The notes: a model not told the origin generated them from the sequence alone. Counted from the stretch's first letter, positions 27,397 to 36,473 are shown. The stretch: DNA of 64,000 nucleotides from Solwaraspora sp. WMMA2056 (GCF_030345095.1 NZ_CP128360.1:558001-622000); one strand, 5' to 3'. Translations and numbers: made by a program.

Positions 27397-27523
27397 GAAT
27401 CCGATTCTGCCCGCAGTAGGTGCCACTCCCTGGCACCTTGTGCTGCGAATCTAGGCCAGTGCCACCCCGCTGGCCGGCTGAGCCGGCACCGGTTACCGCA
27501 GACGACAGCCCAGGAGAAACAGC
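27397..27523. promoter_or_regulatory. Divergent promoter region of the WYL regulator and the VOC gene
   Basis: This 127-nt region serves both genes. The VOC ribosome site (caggagaaac) lies at its right end. It contains ccactccctggcac and ccagtgccacccc, a loose inverted pair around gtgcca/tggcac that could be a regulator site. No firm -10/-35 assignment. Confidence 0.4.
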
Positions 27524-27985
27524 ATGGCTATCACGACCACCACTCACCTCAACTTCCGTGGTGACGCCCGCGCGGCCCTCCAGTTCTACCAGTCGGTGTT
27601 CGGCGGCCACCTCACCGTCGTCACGTACGGTGACTTCGGCATGCCGAAGGAGGCACCCGATGCCGACAAGGTCGTCTTCGGGCAGATCACAGCCGACAAT
27701 GGCTTCAACGTCATGGCCTACGACGTACCCGGCCACGCCCCGGCCCCGGCCGCGCCGGCCGCCACCACCCGCGAGCACGGCATGACGCTGACCGGCGATC
27801 GGTTCTTCGTCTCCGTCCGTGGCGAGTCCGCCGAAGAGGTCGGCGCGCTGTGGGACAAGTTGGCCGACGGTGCCGAGAGCATCGAGAAGTTCGGCCCGTC
27901 GCAGTGGGCGCCGGGCTTCGGGATGCTCACCGACCGCTTCGGCGTCACCTGGATCCTCGACGTCGCCGTGGCCTACGCCGGCTGA
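27524..27985 (+). CDS. VOC superfamily (PhnB/glyoxalase-like) protein
   Basis: This is a 153-residue single-domain protein beginning MAITTTTHLNFRGDARAA, with FYQSVFGG and a C-terminal FGMLTDRFGVTWILDV, the paired beta-alpha-beta-beta-beta pattern of the PhnB-like (3-demethylubiquinone methyltransferase-like) VOC group. AGGAGA stands 9 nt before ATG 27524. Such proteins bind metals or small ligands and serve as dioxygenases, resistance proteins or isomerases; this one's substrate cannot be told. Divergence from the WYL gene suggests it is that regulator's target. Confidence 0.85.
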   Translation: MAITTTTHLNFRGDARAALQFYQSVFGGHLTVVTYGDFGMPKEAPDADKVVFGQITADNGFNVMAYDVPGHAPAPAAPAATTREHGMTLTGDRFFVSVRGESAEEVGALWDKLADGAESIEKFGPSQWAPGFGMLTDRFGVTWILDVAVAYAG

Positions 27986-28163
27986 CCCGTACCCGTCCGG
28001 TCCGGGGTGGCCCTGGCCCGCCCCGGACCGCTCCCAGCCGACAAAAAGGACCTCGGCCAATGGCTGAAGATCCGGTTCCGTCGCCCTACTCCGGCGAACG
28101 GGATTCGGGCCGCCGGTTCGGGGCATAGCGTAGGAACGACATCCAGCTGGAGGGAGCAGCGCC

Positions 28164-28334
28164 GTGACCGAGCCCGAGGAGAACCAGGAGAAGAGTCCGA
28201 AGACGGACCGGGTGCTGTTCTCGCCGGACGGGGATCCGCACCACACCGTGGCGCAGGCGCCTCAGCCGGACGAGCATCTGGAGCCGACCGTCACCCGCGA
28301 CGGGCGTACCGAGCAGGTTGACGACGAACAGTAG
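28164..28334 (+). CDS. Small acidic hypothetical protein (56 aa)
   Basis: A GTG at 28164 follows GGAGGGAG by 7 nt and opens a 56-residue frame, MTEPEENQEK to QVDDEQ, ending in TAG. The product is highly acidic and polar, with no hydrophobic segment or Cys, and is probably disordered. The strong ribosome site and actinomycete codon pattern support it as a real gene. It converges on the ABC permease gene. I do not recognise the family. Confidence 0.65.
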   Translation: MTEPEENQEKSPKTDRVLFSPDGDPHHTVAQAPQPDEHLEPTVTRDGRTEQVDDEQ

Positions 28335-28395
28335 GACTTGCCGACCGCACAACGTGCGGCACCGTCGCTACCCGATGGCGCCGCACCTGCGCGGT

Positions 28396-29157
28396 TCAGG
28401 AGATCCGACGACGATAGGTGATCACGGCGAAGGCATAGGCGACGACAAGGATCCCGACGCACCAGGCGAGGGCGATCCAGATGTCGGCACCGACCGGCTG
28501 CTGCGCGAACAGGTTGCGGATCGCGTCGACGATCGCCGTCACCGGCTGGTGCTCGGCGAAGGCACGTACCGGTCCGGGCATGGTGTCGGTGGGCACGAAC
28601 GCCGAACTGACGAACGGCAGGAAGATCAGCGGGTACGAGAATCCACTCGCGCCGTCCACGCTCTTCGCGGTGAGCCCGGGGATGACGGCGAGCCAGGTCA
28701 GTGCGAGGGTGAACAGGATCAGGATGCCGGCGACCGCGAGCCAGGCCAGCACCCCAGCGCTCGTACGGAAGCCCATGAGCAGTGCTACGCCGACGACGAC
28801 CACGAGCGAGACGAGATTGGCAACCAACGACGTCAGTACGTGCGCCCACAGCACCGACGATCGTGCGATCGGCATGGACTGGAATCGCTCGAAGATGCCG
28901 CTGCGCACGTCGAGAAAGAGCCGGAAAGCGGTGTACGCGATCCCGGACGCGACCGTGATCAGCAGAATCCCGGGCAGCAGGTAGTTGACGTACGAACCGG
29001 ATCCGCTCTCGATCGCACCGGCGAACACGTAGACGAAGAGCAGCATCATCGCGATCGGCGTGATCGCGGTCGTGACGATGGTGTCCGCGCTGCGGCTGAC
29101 ATGCGTCAGTGACCGGCCCAGCAGGACGGCGGTGTCGCCAGGAAAACGTGTGCTCAT
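28396..29157 (-). CDS. ABC-2 type exporter permease (DrrB-like)
   Basis: This 253-residue membrane protein has six hydrophobic helices and the ABC-2 signature between helices ([21 protein letters not shown]). The late segment [20 protein letters not shown] followed by NPF-like text ([14 protein letters not shown]) is typical of DrrB/daunorubicin-type permeases. The ATG start at 29157 overlaps the ATPase stop (ATGA). It is the last gene of the PadR-DUF1048-ATPase-permease operon, and would export a hydrophobic drug or lipid-like compound if the ATPase is functional. Confidence 0.9.
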   Translation of the reverse strand: MSTRFPGDTAVLLGRSLTHVSRSADTIVTTAITPIAMMLLFVYVFAGAIESGSGSYVNYLLPGILLITVASGIAYTAFRLFLDVRSGIFERFQSMPIARSSVLWAHVLTSLVANLVSLVVVVGVALLMGFRTSAGVLAWLAVAGILILFTLALTWLAVIPGLTAKSVDGASGFSYPLIFLPFVSSAFVPTDTMPGPVRAFAEHQPVTAIVDAIRNLFAQQPVGADIWIALAWCVGILVVAYAFAVITYRRRIS

Positions 29158-29962
29158 CGCTGTTCCTCACTCGCTGGTCCGGTCGGTTGCTGCCCGTCCT
29201 TGTCGCCGTTGCCGACGATGGCGAAGAAGACGTCCTCGAGGGTCGGCTGCTTCTCGACGTACTCGACCGTGGCGGGCGGGAGCAGCTGTCTCAGTTCGGT
29301 GAGGGTGCCGTCGACGATGATCCGGCCCTCGTGGAGGATCGCGATCCGGTCGGCGAGGTGCTCGGCCTCGGCCAGGTACTGGGTGGTCAGCAGTACGGTC
29401 GTGCCCTGGTCGGCGAGTTCCTTGACGGTCCGCCACACCTCGATGCGTGCCTGGGGGTCGAGCCCGGTCGTCGCTCGTCGAGGAAGATGACCGGCGGGTT
29501 CCCGACGAGGCTCATGGCGATGTCCAGGCGGCGGCGCATGCCGCCGGAGTACGTCGACGCCTTCCGTCGCGCGGCGTCGGTCAGCGACAGGCGGTCGAGC
29601 AGGTCGTCGGCGACCCTGCCCGGGTTCGGCAGGTGTCGCAGTCGAGCCACCAGCACGAGGTTCTCCCGACCGCTGAGAACCTCGTCGACGGCCGCGAACT
29701 GCCCGGTGAGGCTGATCGACTCCCGTACCTGGGCCGCCTGGGTGGCGACATCGAAGCCGTTGACGGTGGCCGTCCCCGCGTCCGCCTTGAGCAGGGTGGC
29801 GAGAGTACGCACGACGGTCGTCTTGCCGGCTCCGTTCGACCCGAGCAGGGCGAAGATGCTGCCTGGTGCCACGTCGAAGCCCACCCCCCGCAGCACCTTC
29901 AGCCGCCGGTACGACTTCTCCAGCCCGCGTACGTGGATCGCCGGGGCCTGCCGCACGGTCAT
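29154..29962 (-). pseudogene. ABC exporter ATPase (DrrA-like) with a -1 frameshift in the Walker B/D-loop region
   Basis: The start is ATG 29962 after GGAGG. Walker A (GSNGAGKTT), Q-loop and the [14 protein letters not shown] signature are intact. At Walker B the frame reads VIFLDE then RRPGSTP, whereas the neighbouring frame continues correctly as [15 protein letters not shown] to the C-terminal SEEQR. Inserting one base near 29,473 (GAG-C.GACGACC to GAGCCGACGACC) restores a normal protein of about 269 residues. As written, the product loses the D-loop, H-loop and C-terminal domain. The flanking overlaps (ATGA with DUF1048 upstream and with the permease downstream) are intact, so this is either a very recent mutation or a sequencing error. 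Confidence 0.85.
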
Positions 29963-30339
29963 CGCGGTCCCTCCGCGCTGCCGGGGGTTTCACCGGCGAG
30001 CGCGATGGCACGGGACAGCCGGTCGCGTTCCCGGGTCACGTACCCGCCCTTGTCGTAGTTGGCGATCAACGCCTCGACGAACTCGACCGGGTCTTCGCCG
30101 ACGATGTCCCGGATCGGTGCGCCGTCTGCCGCGGCCCGCTCGAACAGGTCGGCGACGTCCTCGAACAGCGATGCCGCGCTGTCGCCGTCCATCGCCCCGA
30201 AGTGCATCAGGTACCGTTCGATGGCCTCGACCGCCGCGCGGTACGGCGCAGGGAGCTTTCGCACGCGCGCCTTGTAGGCGCGCCACCGCCGTTTCGGGCC
30301 GACTACCCTGCCGAGAAATCCGCTCTCCGTACTGAACAC
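29959..30339 (-). CDS. DUF1048 family protein
   Basis: This 126-residue helical protein starts at GTG 30339, whose G is also the last base of the PadR stop codon, and ends overlapping the ATPase start (ATGA). It resembles the DUF1048 family (conserved Y..A...I..YL and [17 protein letters not shown]), which is often found between PadR regulators and ABC exporters. The family's biochemical role is unknown; linkage suggests an accessory or regulatory part of the exporter. Confidence 0.8.
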   Translation of the reverse strand: MFSTESGFLGRVVGPKRRWRAYKARVRKLPAPYRAAVEAIERYLMHFGAMDGDSAASLFEDVADLFERAAADGAPIRDIVGEDPVEFVEALIANYDKGGYVTRERDRLSRAIALAGETPGSAEGPR

Positions 30340-30659
30340 TACGACCGCTCTCCCTTGTGGAGCATCTCGAGCCTTCCAGCGAGGAAACTCCAGGTCTTCC
30401 AGAACTCTTCGAGGTACTCCCGCCCTTGGGCGTTGAGGGAGTACACCTTGCGTGGTGGCCCCTTCTCGGACGGGACTTTCTCCACGTCGACGAGGCGTTT
30501 CTGTTCGACCCTGACCAGCAGGGCGTAGACCGTGCCCTCGGCGATCTCGGAGAAACCCTGATCCCGTAGCCACGCGGTGATCTCGTACCCGTACGCGGGC
30601 CGCATGGCCAGGACCGCGAGGACGATGCCCTCCAGCGTTCCCTTGAGCATTTCCGTCAT
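30339..30659 (-). CDS. PadR-family transcriptional regulator
   Basis: This 106-residue protein starts at ATG 30659 (MTEMLKGTLEGIVLAVLAM). The winged helix (YGYEITAWLRDQGFSEIAEGTVYALLVRVEQKRLV), the wing (EKGPPRKVYSLNAQGREYL) and the C-terminal dimer helix are typical of the short PadR-s1 group. It heads the exporter operon and should repress it by binding the repeat/palindrome region just upstream until a drug-like ligand binds. Confidence 0.9.
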   Translation of the reverse strand: MTEMLKGTLEGIVLAVLAMRPAYGYEITAWLRDQGFSEIAEGTVYALLVRVEQKRLVDVEKVPSEKGPPRKVYSLNAQGREYLEEFWKTWSFLAGRLEMLHKGERS

Positions 30660-30700
30660 CTGCCTGCCCACGAACCCCACCCCACGCGCCGGTACTAAGC

Positions 30701-30734
30701 AACACTGACTACTGGTACATAGTAACACTGACTA
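30701..30734 (-). promoter_or_regulatory. Putative PadR operator/promoter
   Basis: Two direct repeats of aacactgacta (30,701-30,711 and 30,724-30,734) flank an imperfect 15-bp palindrome, tactggtacatagta (30,710-30,724), with TACT/AGTA arms. The stretch is AT-rich compared with its surroundings and lies 42 nt upstream of the PadR start. PadR proteins commonly bind such palindromes to control their own operon. Confidence 0.5.
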
Positions 30735-30800
30735 GCGTGACCGCAAGGACCTCGCGCTGGCTCCGGCAGAAACAGGGAGCGAGGGCAGTTGGTGTTGGTG

Positions 30801-31840
30801 CTACCGGTCCCCGGCCAGCCAGCCCCGCAGCGACGCCGACGCGGACGGCAGACCGTACCGGCCGAGCAGCATCGCCATCATCGGCCCGTCCCCCCAGACC
30901 GCGCTGTCCACCAGCGCACGAACCGCCACCTGCTGGGCGTCGACGATCCGGCCCGGTCCCGTCGGCCCAGCCTCACCGCCCCGCCCTGCGGCGTCGTGGT
31001 CCGGGAACGCCGCGTCCAGCAACGCGCCCACCAGCGTGAACCGGTCAGTGCCGGACACCGTGTCGGCCAGCCGCCGCGCCAGGATCTCGACCCGATCGGT
31101 AGCACAGTCAGGGTCCAGCCGCGCCAGGGTCAGCGCCGCCAGCCCTGACATGTCCCCGTCCAGGAACGGCCAGTCCGGCACGGGTTCGGTCGCGTTCAGC
31201 AGACAGGCGGACAGCTCCTCGATGAGTAGCGGGCAGCCGACTCCCGGCCCCGCCGCTCATCCTCATCACCGGCCGCAGCCACCCACATCGACTGCTCATG
31301 TTCCAGCTCCGCCAGCGTCAGCGTCGCCTGCCGGGCCACCTCACGCCGAACCGCAGCAATGTCCGGCAACTCGGTCAACCAGTAACTCTCGTCGCCGATC
31401 GCGATCATTCGCAGCACCTGGCAGGCGGCGAACCGGTCAGGCGCCGCAGGATCCGCCACGACATCGATCAGAAACCCCGCCGCGACAGCACTCGCCTCGT
31501 ACCGCGAACCTTGATGCACCAGACGCCCCGCCAGCGCCCGGTACGCCCCACGGCAGGCCGCCGGATCATCCGACCACACCGCAAGAAGAATCCCCGGAAG
31601 ATCCCCGGCCGCACCGTGGGCGTCCCCGAGCGAAGCCCAGTCGACACCCCGCAACGCCGCCGACCACTCAGGCAAACCGCTCACCGCCGCCACCGAAGGC
31701 ACCCTATCCGGCGGATCGAGGTCGTCCGGCAGGCGTACGGCGATCTGGGCACTCGCCCAGCTGGCCGTCTTCAGCGTCGTCAGGCCGGTCCATCCGCAGA
31801 GCGGGCTGTGACCGTCGACCTGGCCGAGAGCGCCGGCGGA
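30801..31840 (-). pseudogene. Unrecognised helical-repeat protein split by a frameshift
   Basis: Two adjacent minus-strand frames belong together. The upstream part runs to about 31,228 (rich in Ala/Leu helices, for example LAGRLVHQGSRYEASAVAAG) and then falls into a stop. The downstream part continues in another frame as LLIEELSACLLNATEPVPDW to WLAGDR at 30,801. A single missing base in the GCCCGCTACTC stretch near 31,228 explains the switch. I see no good start codon in frame below the terminator hairpin at 31,843, so the 5' end may also be damaged. The regular helices suggest a HEAT-like scaffold; no function can be assigned. Confidence 0.5.
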
Positions 31841-31842
31841 CA

Positions 31843-31885
31843 AAGCGGTGGGCCGAATCCCGACAAGGGATCCGGCCCACCGCTT
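31843..31885 (-). terminator. Strong hairpin terminator after the esterase gene
   Basis: A 13-bp perfect inverted repeat (aagcggtgggccg / cggcccaccgctt) extends inwards with atccc/gggat around a gacaa loop, giving an 18-bp stem with one mismatch. It lies 66 nt past the esterase stop on the same strand. Confidence 0.75.
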
Positions 31886-31950
31886 GTTCAAAATCAACTG
31901 GTCCAGTATTCGGCGACCAGGTCAGCGGCGCGATTGCCGCTCCGGCACCG

Positions 31951-33236
31951 TCACGTCACCGTGCAGGGCGCGCCGTTGAGGCTGAAGGATGTCGGCTTGG
32001 CGGTGTTGCCGGTGTGAGTGGCCTGGAAGCCGATGCTGACTGACGCGTTGGGGGCGATGGTGCCGTTGTAGGAGACGTTCCTGGCCGTCACCTGCCCGGA
32101 GCTGGGCGAGTAGCTGGCGTTCCACCCGTTGGTGATGTTCTGCCCGCCGGGCAGGGTGAAGGTCAGCGACCAACCGTTGATCGTGGCCGTACCGGTGTTG
32201 GTGACGGTGATGTCCTCGGTGAGGCCGGTGTTCCACGCGTTGACGTTCGCGGTGACCCGGCAGGCTCCGCCGCCCGGCGGAGCGGTGGTCGGGCCAGGGG
32301 TCGTCGGGCCGGGAGTGGTCGGGCCAGGGGTCGTCGGGCCGGGGGTCGTCGGGCCAGGAGTGGCGCCTTGGAACTGGGCGAAGAACTGCCACGTCGCCTG
32401 CGGGAGCCAGGATCCCGGGGTGGGGGTGTGCCCGCCGTCGAACGCGTGCCAGACGACTGGGTGGTCTGCCGTGCAGCCGGTGTAGGTGGTGGTGATGTAC
32501 CTTCCGCTGCCCGGCGACGGTTCCGGGGCGTTCTGGGGGGTACAGCCGTTGTTCCTGACGAACCTGTCCCGCATGGAACGCCCGCCGGCGATACTCAGGA
32601 CGTTGTCGCTGATGCCGTGGGCGTGCAGGTAGCCGATCGGGTCGTTGCCGCCGCTGCATCCGCTGATGACGCCACCGGCGTAGACCGCGACGGCACGGAA
32701 GACGTTAGCCCGGGCACACGCAAGCGCGTAGCTCATGCCCCGCCGTAGCTGAAGCCCAACGAGAAGCGCTGCGAGGTGTCGACGCATAGATCGTTCTCGA
32801 TTGTCCGGATCATGTCGTCGGTGAAGGTCACGTCCTGGCCGCCGGAGTTGGCCCAGCCGGCGTTGAGGCCGTGGGGCGCAACGAAGATGGCGCTGTTGTT
32901 CGACACCGGCAGCAATCCGTAGTAGTTGCCGTTGACGACGTCTGCGGCGGAGCCGTTGAGCCAGTGGAAGCCGAAGATCAGCCGGTACTGGCGGTTCCTG
33001 TCGTACCCGTCGGGGAGCCGCAGCGTGAAGGTGCGCGTCCGGCCGCCGCTCTGAATGTTCCGCGTGCCGCTGGTCAGCGTCGGGTTCTTGCCGCAACCAG
33101 CGCTTGCGGCGAGTACGCCGACGTCGGTTGCCGAGGCGGTGGCCCCGAGGCCCCCGCCGACCATCACCGCACCCAACGCGAGGGTGATGGCCGCCACTGT
33201 TGCGACAGATCCGACAACGGATCTCCGTCTGGACAT
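31951..33236 (-). pseudogene. Secreted PHB-depolymerase/feruloyl-esterase-like hydrolase with CBM2, frameshifted
   Basis: The start is ATG 33236 after GGAG, with a signal peptide. An alpha/beta-hydrolase domain of the LpqC/PHB-depolymerase type follows (FTLRLPDGYD, FGFHWLNGSA, WANSGGQDVTF). The nucleophile elbow GFSYGG is reached near 32,740, where one G is missing from the G-run and the frame hits TGA. The other frame then continues as GMSYALACARANVFRAV, through a DGGHTPTPG His region, a five-fold PGPTT linker and a C-terminal cellulose-binding CBM2 (WNTGLTEDITVTNTGTATIN). Restoring one G gives about 428 residues. The enzyme would release ester substituents from plant cell-wall polysaccharides. 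It is followed by a strong terminator. Confidence 0.8.
32284..32358 (-). repeat. Five 15-bp tandem repeats encoding a PGPTT linker
   Basis: Five contiguous 15-bp units (such as ggtcgtcgggccggg) encode, on the minus strand, a repeated Pro-Gly-Pro-Thr-Thr linker between the esterase and CBM2 domains. Near-identity of the units suggests recent expansion by slippage. Confidence 0.85.
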
Positions 33237-33333
33237 GGTCACTCCGATCCGTCGTTCGCGTGGCCGGCAGGCACGCCACAGCCGTGAAGCGCGAGACACC
33301 ACGAGACCAGATAGCCAGATCTAAACAATCAAG

Positions 33334-33347
33334 ATCATAAATATGAT
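33334..33347 (-). promoter_or_regulatory. AT-rich palindrome upstream of the esterase gene
   Basis: ATCATA-AA-TATGAT is a perfect 14-bp palindrome in an AT-rich patch (about 33,310-33,350) that contrasts with the surrounding GC-rich DNA. It lies about 100 nt upstream of the esterase start and just past the MarR gene, so it is a candidate operator for either. Confidence 0.5.
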
Positions 33348-33374
33348 TTGCCGAGCCTGGCCGACGCGACCAGG

Positions 33375-33880
33375 TCACAACGTGTCAAATCGACCAGGCC
33401 CACGACGATCGTCGACGCGGTCCAACTCGGCGAGGTACATCGCCTGCATGCGGTCGTAGTGCCGGACCAGCAGCCGATCTCCTCGACGCTGTAGTCCGCG
33501 ACGAGCCGCCGCGTCCGTTCGGCGAACTGCTCGTACGGCCGCTCCAGGTCGGCCATCCGCTTCGGCCGAAGGGTGACGATCACCCGCCGCCGGTCCGCCG
33601 GATCGTGCTCGGCGCTCACGTAGCCCGCCTGCTGAAGCCGGCGGAGCATGCTGGTCACCGCCCCGGTGGTGAGGTTGGTACGGTCGGCGACCTGCCCCGC
33701 GGTGGCGGAACCGGCGTCCGCCAGGTAGTCCAGGCACTCCAGGTCGCTCACCGTGAGGCCGAGCCGCTCGGCGATGGCGTACCGGAACACCATGGACAGC
33801 CGGGACATCTCCCGGCCGGCGCGCATCAGGTCGGCGATCGCGGCCGCACGGGCCGACTCGTGGGACATGCCGGCAATCAT
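33375..33880 (-). pseudogene. MarR-family regulator with a late -1 frameshift
   Basis: The winged helix is intact (GLTVSDLECLDYLADAG, ATAGQVADRTNLTTGAVTSML, HDPADRRRVIVTL). After YSVEEIG the frame changes near 33,475. The expected C-terminal dimerisation helix, LLVRHYDRMQAMYLAELDRV, is in the next frame and ends at 33,375. One missing base explains it. ATG 33880 overlaps the stop of the FAD monooxygenase gene (ATGA); ATG 33868 (MSHES) is an alternative start. It likely regulated that monooxygenase. Confidence 0.75.
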
Positions 33881-34458
33881 GCCTCCGGTACGGTCACCCG
33901 GTGCAGCCGAGGCAGCACGCGGGTCAGCACCCCGTGCGGTACGGCGGCACCTCCGGTGAGGCGGCGCATCAGCCCGGCAGCGGTGTCAACGGCCTGGAAG
34001 GCGTAGTGGGCCATCTCGTCCTGGTATGCGGCGATCGCCTCCTCCACCTGCGTACCGCTCGCCCGGGCCTCGACCAGTTTGCGGCCGAGCAGGGCGGCGT
34101 CGCGCAGCGCGGTGTTGCCGCCCTGGGCCCCGAACGGTGGCATGACGTGCACGGCGTCGCCCATCATCGTCGCCCGCGGCACCGTCCACCGGCGCGGCCG
34201 GCGGCGAAGACGTTGAGTACGGTGGCGTCCACCTCCGCCGTTTCAACCAGCCGCCGGATGAGCGGGTGGAAGTCCGTACTCGTGCGGGCAGCCAGTTCCC
34301 ACAGCGTCAGCAGGTGCCCGCGGACATCGGCGGGCACCTGCTCCTGCCGCAACAGCAGTCCCACATCACGTAGTCGTCGCCGGTCGGCGCATAGCTGCCC
34401 GGAGCCAGTCGAGCGAAGGCCCGGCGATCGCCACAGAGAAGTCGGTCGATACGGTCAT
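33877..34458 (-). pseudogene. FAD-dependent monooxygenase remnant with internal deletion and frameshifts
   Basis: ATG 34458 opens MTVSTDFSVAIAG, the usual first strand of a PHBH-type flavin monooxygenase, but directly after the first Gly the sequence jumps to text from the middle of such enzymes (FARLAPGSYAPTGDDYVMW). The Rossmann core is therefore missing, roughly 200 residues. Two further single-base shifts follow (near 34,365 and 34,190) before the well-kept C-terminal block GDAVHVMPPFGAQGGNTALRDAALLG, the second FAD-binding motif. About 194 codons remain of an expected 380-400. It cannot make an active enzyme. Confidence 0.8.
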
Positions 34459-34466
34459 CCAATCAT

Positions 34467-34479
34467 CTTAATGACTAAG
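34467..34479 (-). promoter_or_regulatory. Candidate MarR operator upstream of the monooxygenase remnant
   Basis: cttaatgactaag has CTTA/TAAG arms around a 5-nt spacer, in an AT-rich stretch just upstream of ATG 34458. Position and symmetry fit autoregulation by the neighbouring MarR protein; otherwise unproven. Confidence 0.35.
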
Positions 34480-34570
34480 TTAATTTCGACAAGACCGCCG
34501 GGATGTCGCACCCGGCACCGGGCCGCGCCGCCCAGCATCGGCAGCGCGGCCCGGACCGAGTCGACGCAGG

Positions 34571-35800
34571 TCAGCCCGGCAGGCTCACCAGAACCGGGGT
34601 CGACCGTTGGGTGGTGGTGCCGTCGCCGAGCTGCCCGAACGAGTTGTTGCCCCAGCACCAGAGGCTGCCGTCGGTACGCGGCGCGCAGGCGTGGTACGAC
34701 ACGGAGACGCCGGGCGTCCAGTCGGTAGCGGTGCCGACCCGGGTCGGGGTCGACCGGTGCGTGGTGGTGCCGTCGCCCAGCTGCCCCATGACGTTGCTCC
34801 CCCAGCACCACAGGCTGCCGTCGGCACGCGCGCCGCACGAGGAGTCGACGCTCGCCTGCACACGGGTCCAGGTGGTGGCGGTGCCGATCTGCAGCGGAGT
34901 GGTCTGGAAGCCGGTGCCCCCGCCCACCTGGCCGTACCCGTTCTCGCCCCAGCACCAGAGCGTCCCGGTGGTGCGGACCGCGCAGGTGTGCACGTAGCCG
35001 GCCGTCACGGCGGCCCAGGTGGTCGTGGTGCCCACCTGGGCCGGGGTCGCCTGGTAGCTCAGGATGCCGAGACCGAGCTGCCCGTCCGAACTGCTACCCC
35101 AGCACCAGAGGGTGCCCTCGGTCCGGACGGCACAGGTGTGTGCGTAACCGGTCGTGACACTCGCCCAGGTGGTCGCCGTACCCACCTGCACCGGGATGGT
35201 CGTCTGGTAGACGGACGTGCCGACGCCGAGTTGGGCGTGCCGGTTGAGGCCCCAGCACCACAGGCTGCCGGTGGTCCGCACCGCGCAGGTGTGGTTGCTG
35301 GCGGCGCTGACGCTGGCCCAGGTGCTGTCGGTACCGACCCGCACGGGCGCGTTCCGCCTCGTGGTGGTGCCGTCGCCGAGCTGGCCGCCGGCGTTGTTGC
35401 CCCAGCACCACAGCGTTCCATCGGTACGGGTGGCGCAGGTGCTGCCGCTGCCCGCGTCGACACTCGCCCAGGTGGTGGCGGTGCCGACCTGGACCGGAGC
35501 GGTCCGGTTGGTGTTGGTCCCGTCGCCGAGCTGGCCGTAGAAGTTGTTGCCCCAGCACCACAGCGTTCCATCCGTACGGACGGCGCAGCTGTGCAGGTCA
35601 CCTGCGGCGACCTGGGACACCGGTACGGCGGAGAAGACGCCGGCCGACGGCTCCCCGACGGCAGGGCTGACACCCGCCGTGGCCGCGCCCGCCGAGGCCC
35701 CGATGGCGAACACGGCGATTCCGAAGGAGGCCGCCGCCGCGACGGCTCGGGCTGCCCGCCGCCATCGCGGCCGCAGCCAACCCTCCTGATGTTCCTTCAT
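34571..35800 (-). CDS. Secreted RCC1-repeat (beta-propeller) protein
   Basis: This 409-residue protein starts at ATG 35800 with GGGAG 9 nt upstream. A twin-Arg-rich N-terminus and hydrophobic segment (RAVAAAASFGIAVFAIGASA) form a signal peptide. Seven repeats of about 50 residues follow, each with (H/S)(T/S)CA.R.(D/T)G.LWCWG and a (Y/F)GQLGDGT-type turn, the RCC1/BLIP-II pattern of a seven-bladed propeller. Each blade contains two Cys, suggesting disulphide-stabilised blades outside the cell. RCC1-like secreted proteins of actinomycetes include beta-lactamase inhibitor BLIP-II, but most have no known ligand. Confidence 0.9.
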   Translation of the reverse strand: MKEHQEGWLRPRWRRAARAVAAAASFGIAVFAIGASAGAATAGVSPAVGEPSAGVFSAVPVSQVAAGDLHSCAVRTDGTLWCWGNNFYGQLGDGTNTNRTAPVQVGTATTWASVDAGSGSTCATRTDGTLWCWGNNAGGQLGDGTTTRRNAPVRVGTDSTWASVSAASNHTCAVRTTGSLWCWGLNRHAQLGVGTSVYQTTIPVQVGTATTWASVTTGYAHTCAVRTEGTLWCWGSSSDGQLGLGILSYQATPAQVGTTTTWAAVTAGYVHTCAVRTTGTLWCWGENGYGQVGGGTGFQTTPLQIGTATTWTRVQASVDSSCGARADGSLWCWGSNVMGQLGDGTTTHRSTPTRVGTATDWTPGVSVSYHACAPRTDGSLWCWGNNSFGQLGDGTTTQRSTPVLVSLPG

Positions 35801-36117
35801 GTCCTGATCTCCCAGACGTCGTCGGTTCCCCAGTGTGGAGTCGGCGGTGCTCGGCCGGCCATCCGCTACCCGCAGCCACACAGTGATCAGACTCTACATC
35901 GACATACATCGACATCGAACACTCGCGAGCAGGGACGAGGCCCCCGATGTCGAGATCACCCGAGCACCGATCGGGAGGTTTGGGCTGATACCTAGACCCC
36001 AACCCCATTTGGTTGACACCGCAAGCTTCCGGGGCGATCGTTGCATCGACATAGGCCACTCCAATACCTGCTGGAGCCGGCCCGACACTTCCCCGCCGCC
36101 GTCCCAGAAGGACACGA
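35801..36117. promoter_or_regulatory. Divergent intergenic region between the RCC1 gene and a small secreted protein gene
   Basis: These 317 nt hold no gene I can support. They contain a short direct repeat (acatcgacat, around 35,895-35,917), a less GC-rich stretch (35,980-36,060), and at the right end the AAGGA ribosome site for ATG 36118. Both promoters are expected here. Confidence 0.45.
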
Positions 36118-36465
36118 ATGCGCGCTTCCGTCCGCACCGTCACCGCAGGTCTCGCCGCAGCCATGATCGCCACCCTGACCGTGACGCTACCGACGTCGCC
36201 CGCTGCCGCCGGCGAGCCGGTGCAGTCGCCTGACAAGGGTCTGGTCTTCTACTCGAGTTACCCGACCGAGGTGGTCGGCAGGCAGGACGCGCCGGACGGC
36301 GTCTGCCGACTCGTCCCGGCCGACGCGACCTGGCTGCTCGCCTGGAGCGGCGGCTTCCGTTCCGTCCCCGGCTACCGGACCGCCGACTGCAGTGGTCCGG
36401 CAGCCGAACTGAACAACTTCCACAGCTGGCCGAAGGGTCACTACCTGTCGTACCGGGCCGGCTGA
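36118..36465 (+). CDS. Small secreted protein of unknown function (115 aa)
   Basis: ATG 36118 follows AGAAGGA. Residues 1-31 are a clear signal peptide ending AAAG. The mature part of about 84 residues has two Cys (in GVCRLV and TADCSG) that may pair, and aromatic-rich text (WLLAWSGGF, NFHSWPKGHYLSYR), suggesting a small compact beta fold. The layout recalls small actinomycete inhibitor-like or lectin-like secreted proteins, but I do not recognise the family. A 14-bp hairpin terminator follows immediately. Confidence 0.75.
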   Translation: MRASVRTVTAGLAAAMIATLTVTLPTSPAAAGEPVQSPDKGLVFYSSYPTEVVGRQDAPDGVCRLVPADATWLLAWSGGFRSVPGYRTADCSGPAAELNNFHSWPKGHYLSYRAG

Positions 36466-36473
36466 CCGGCGCC

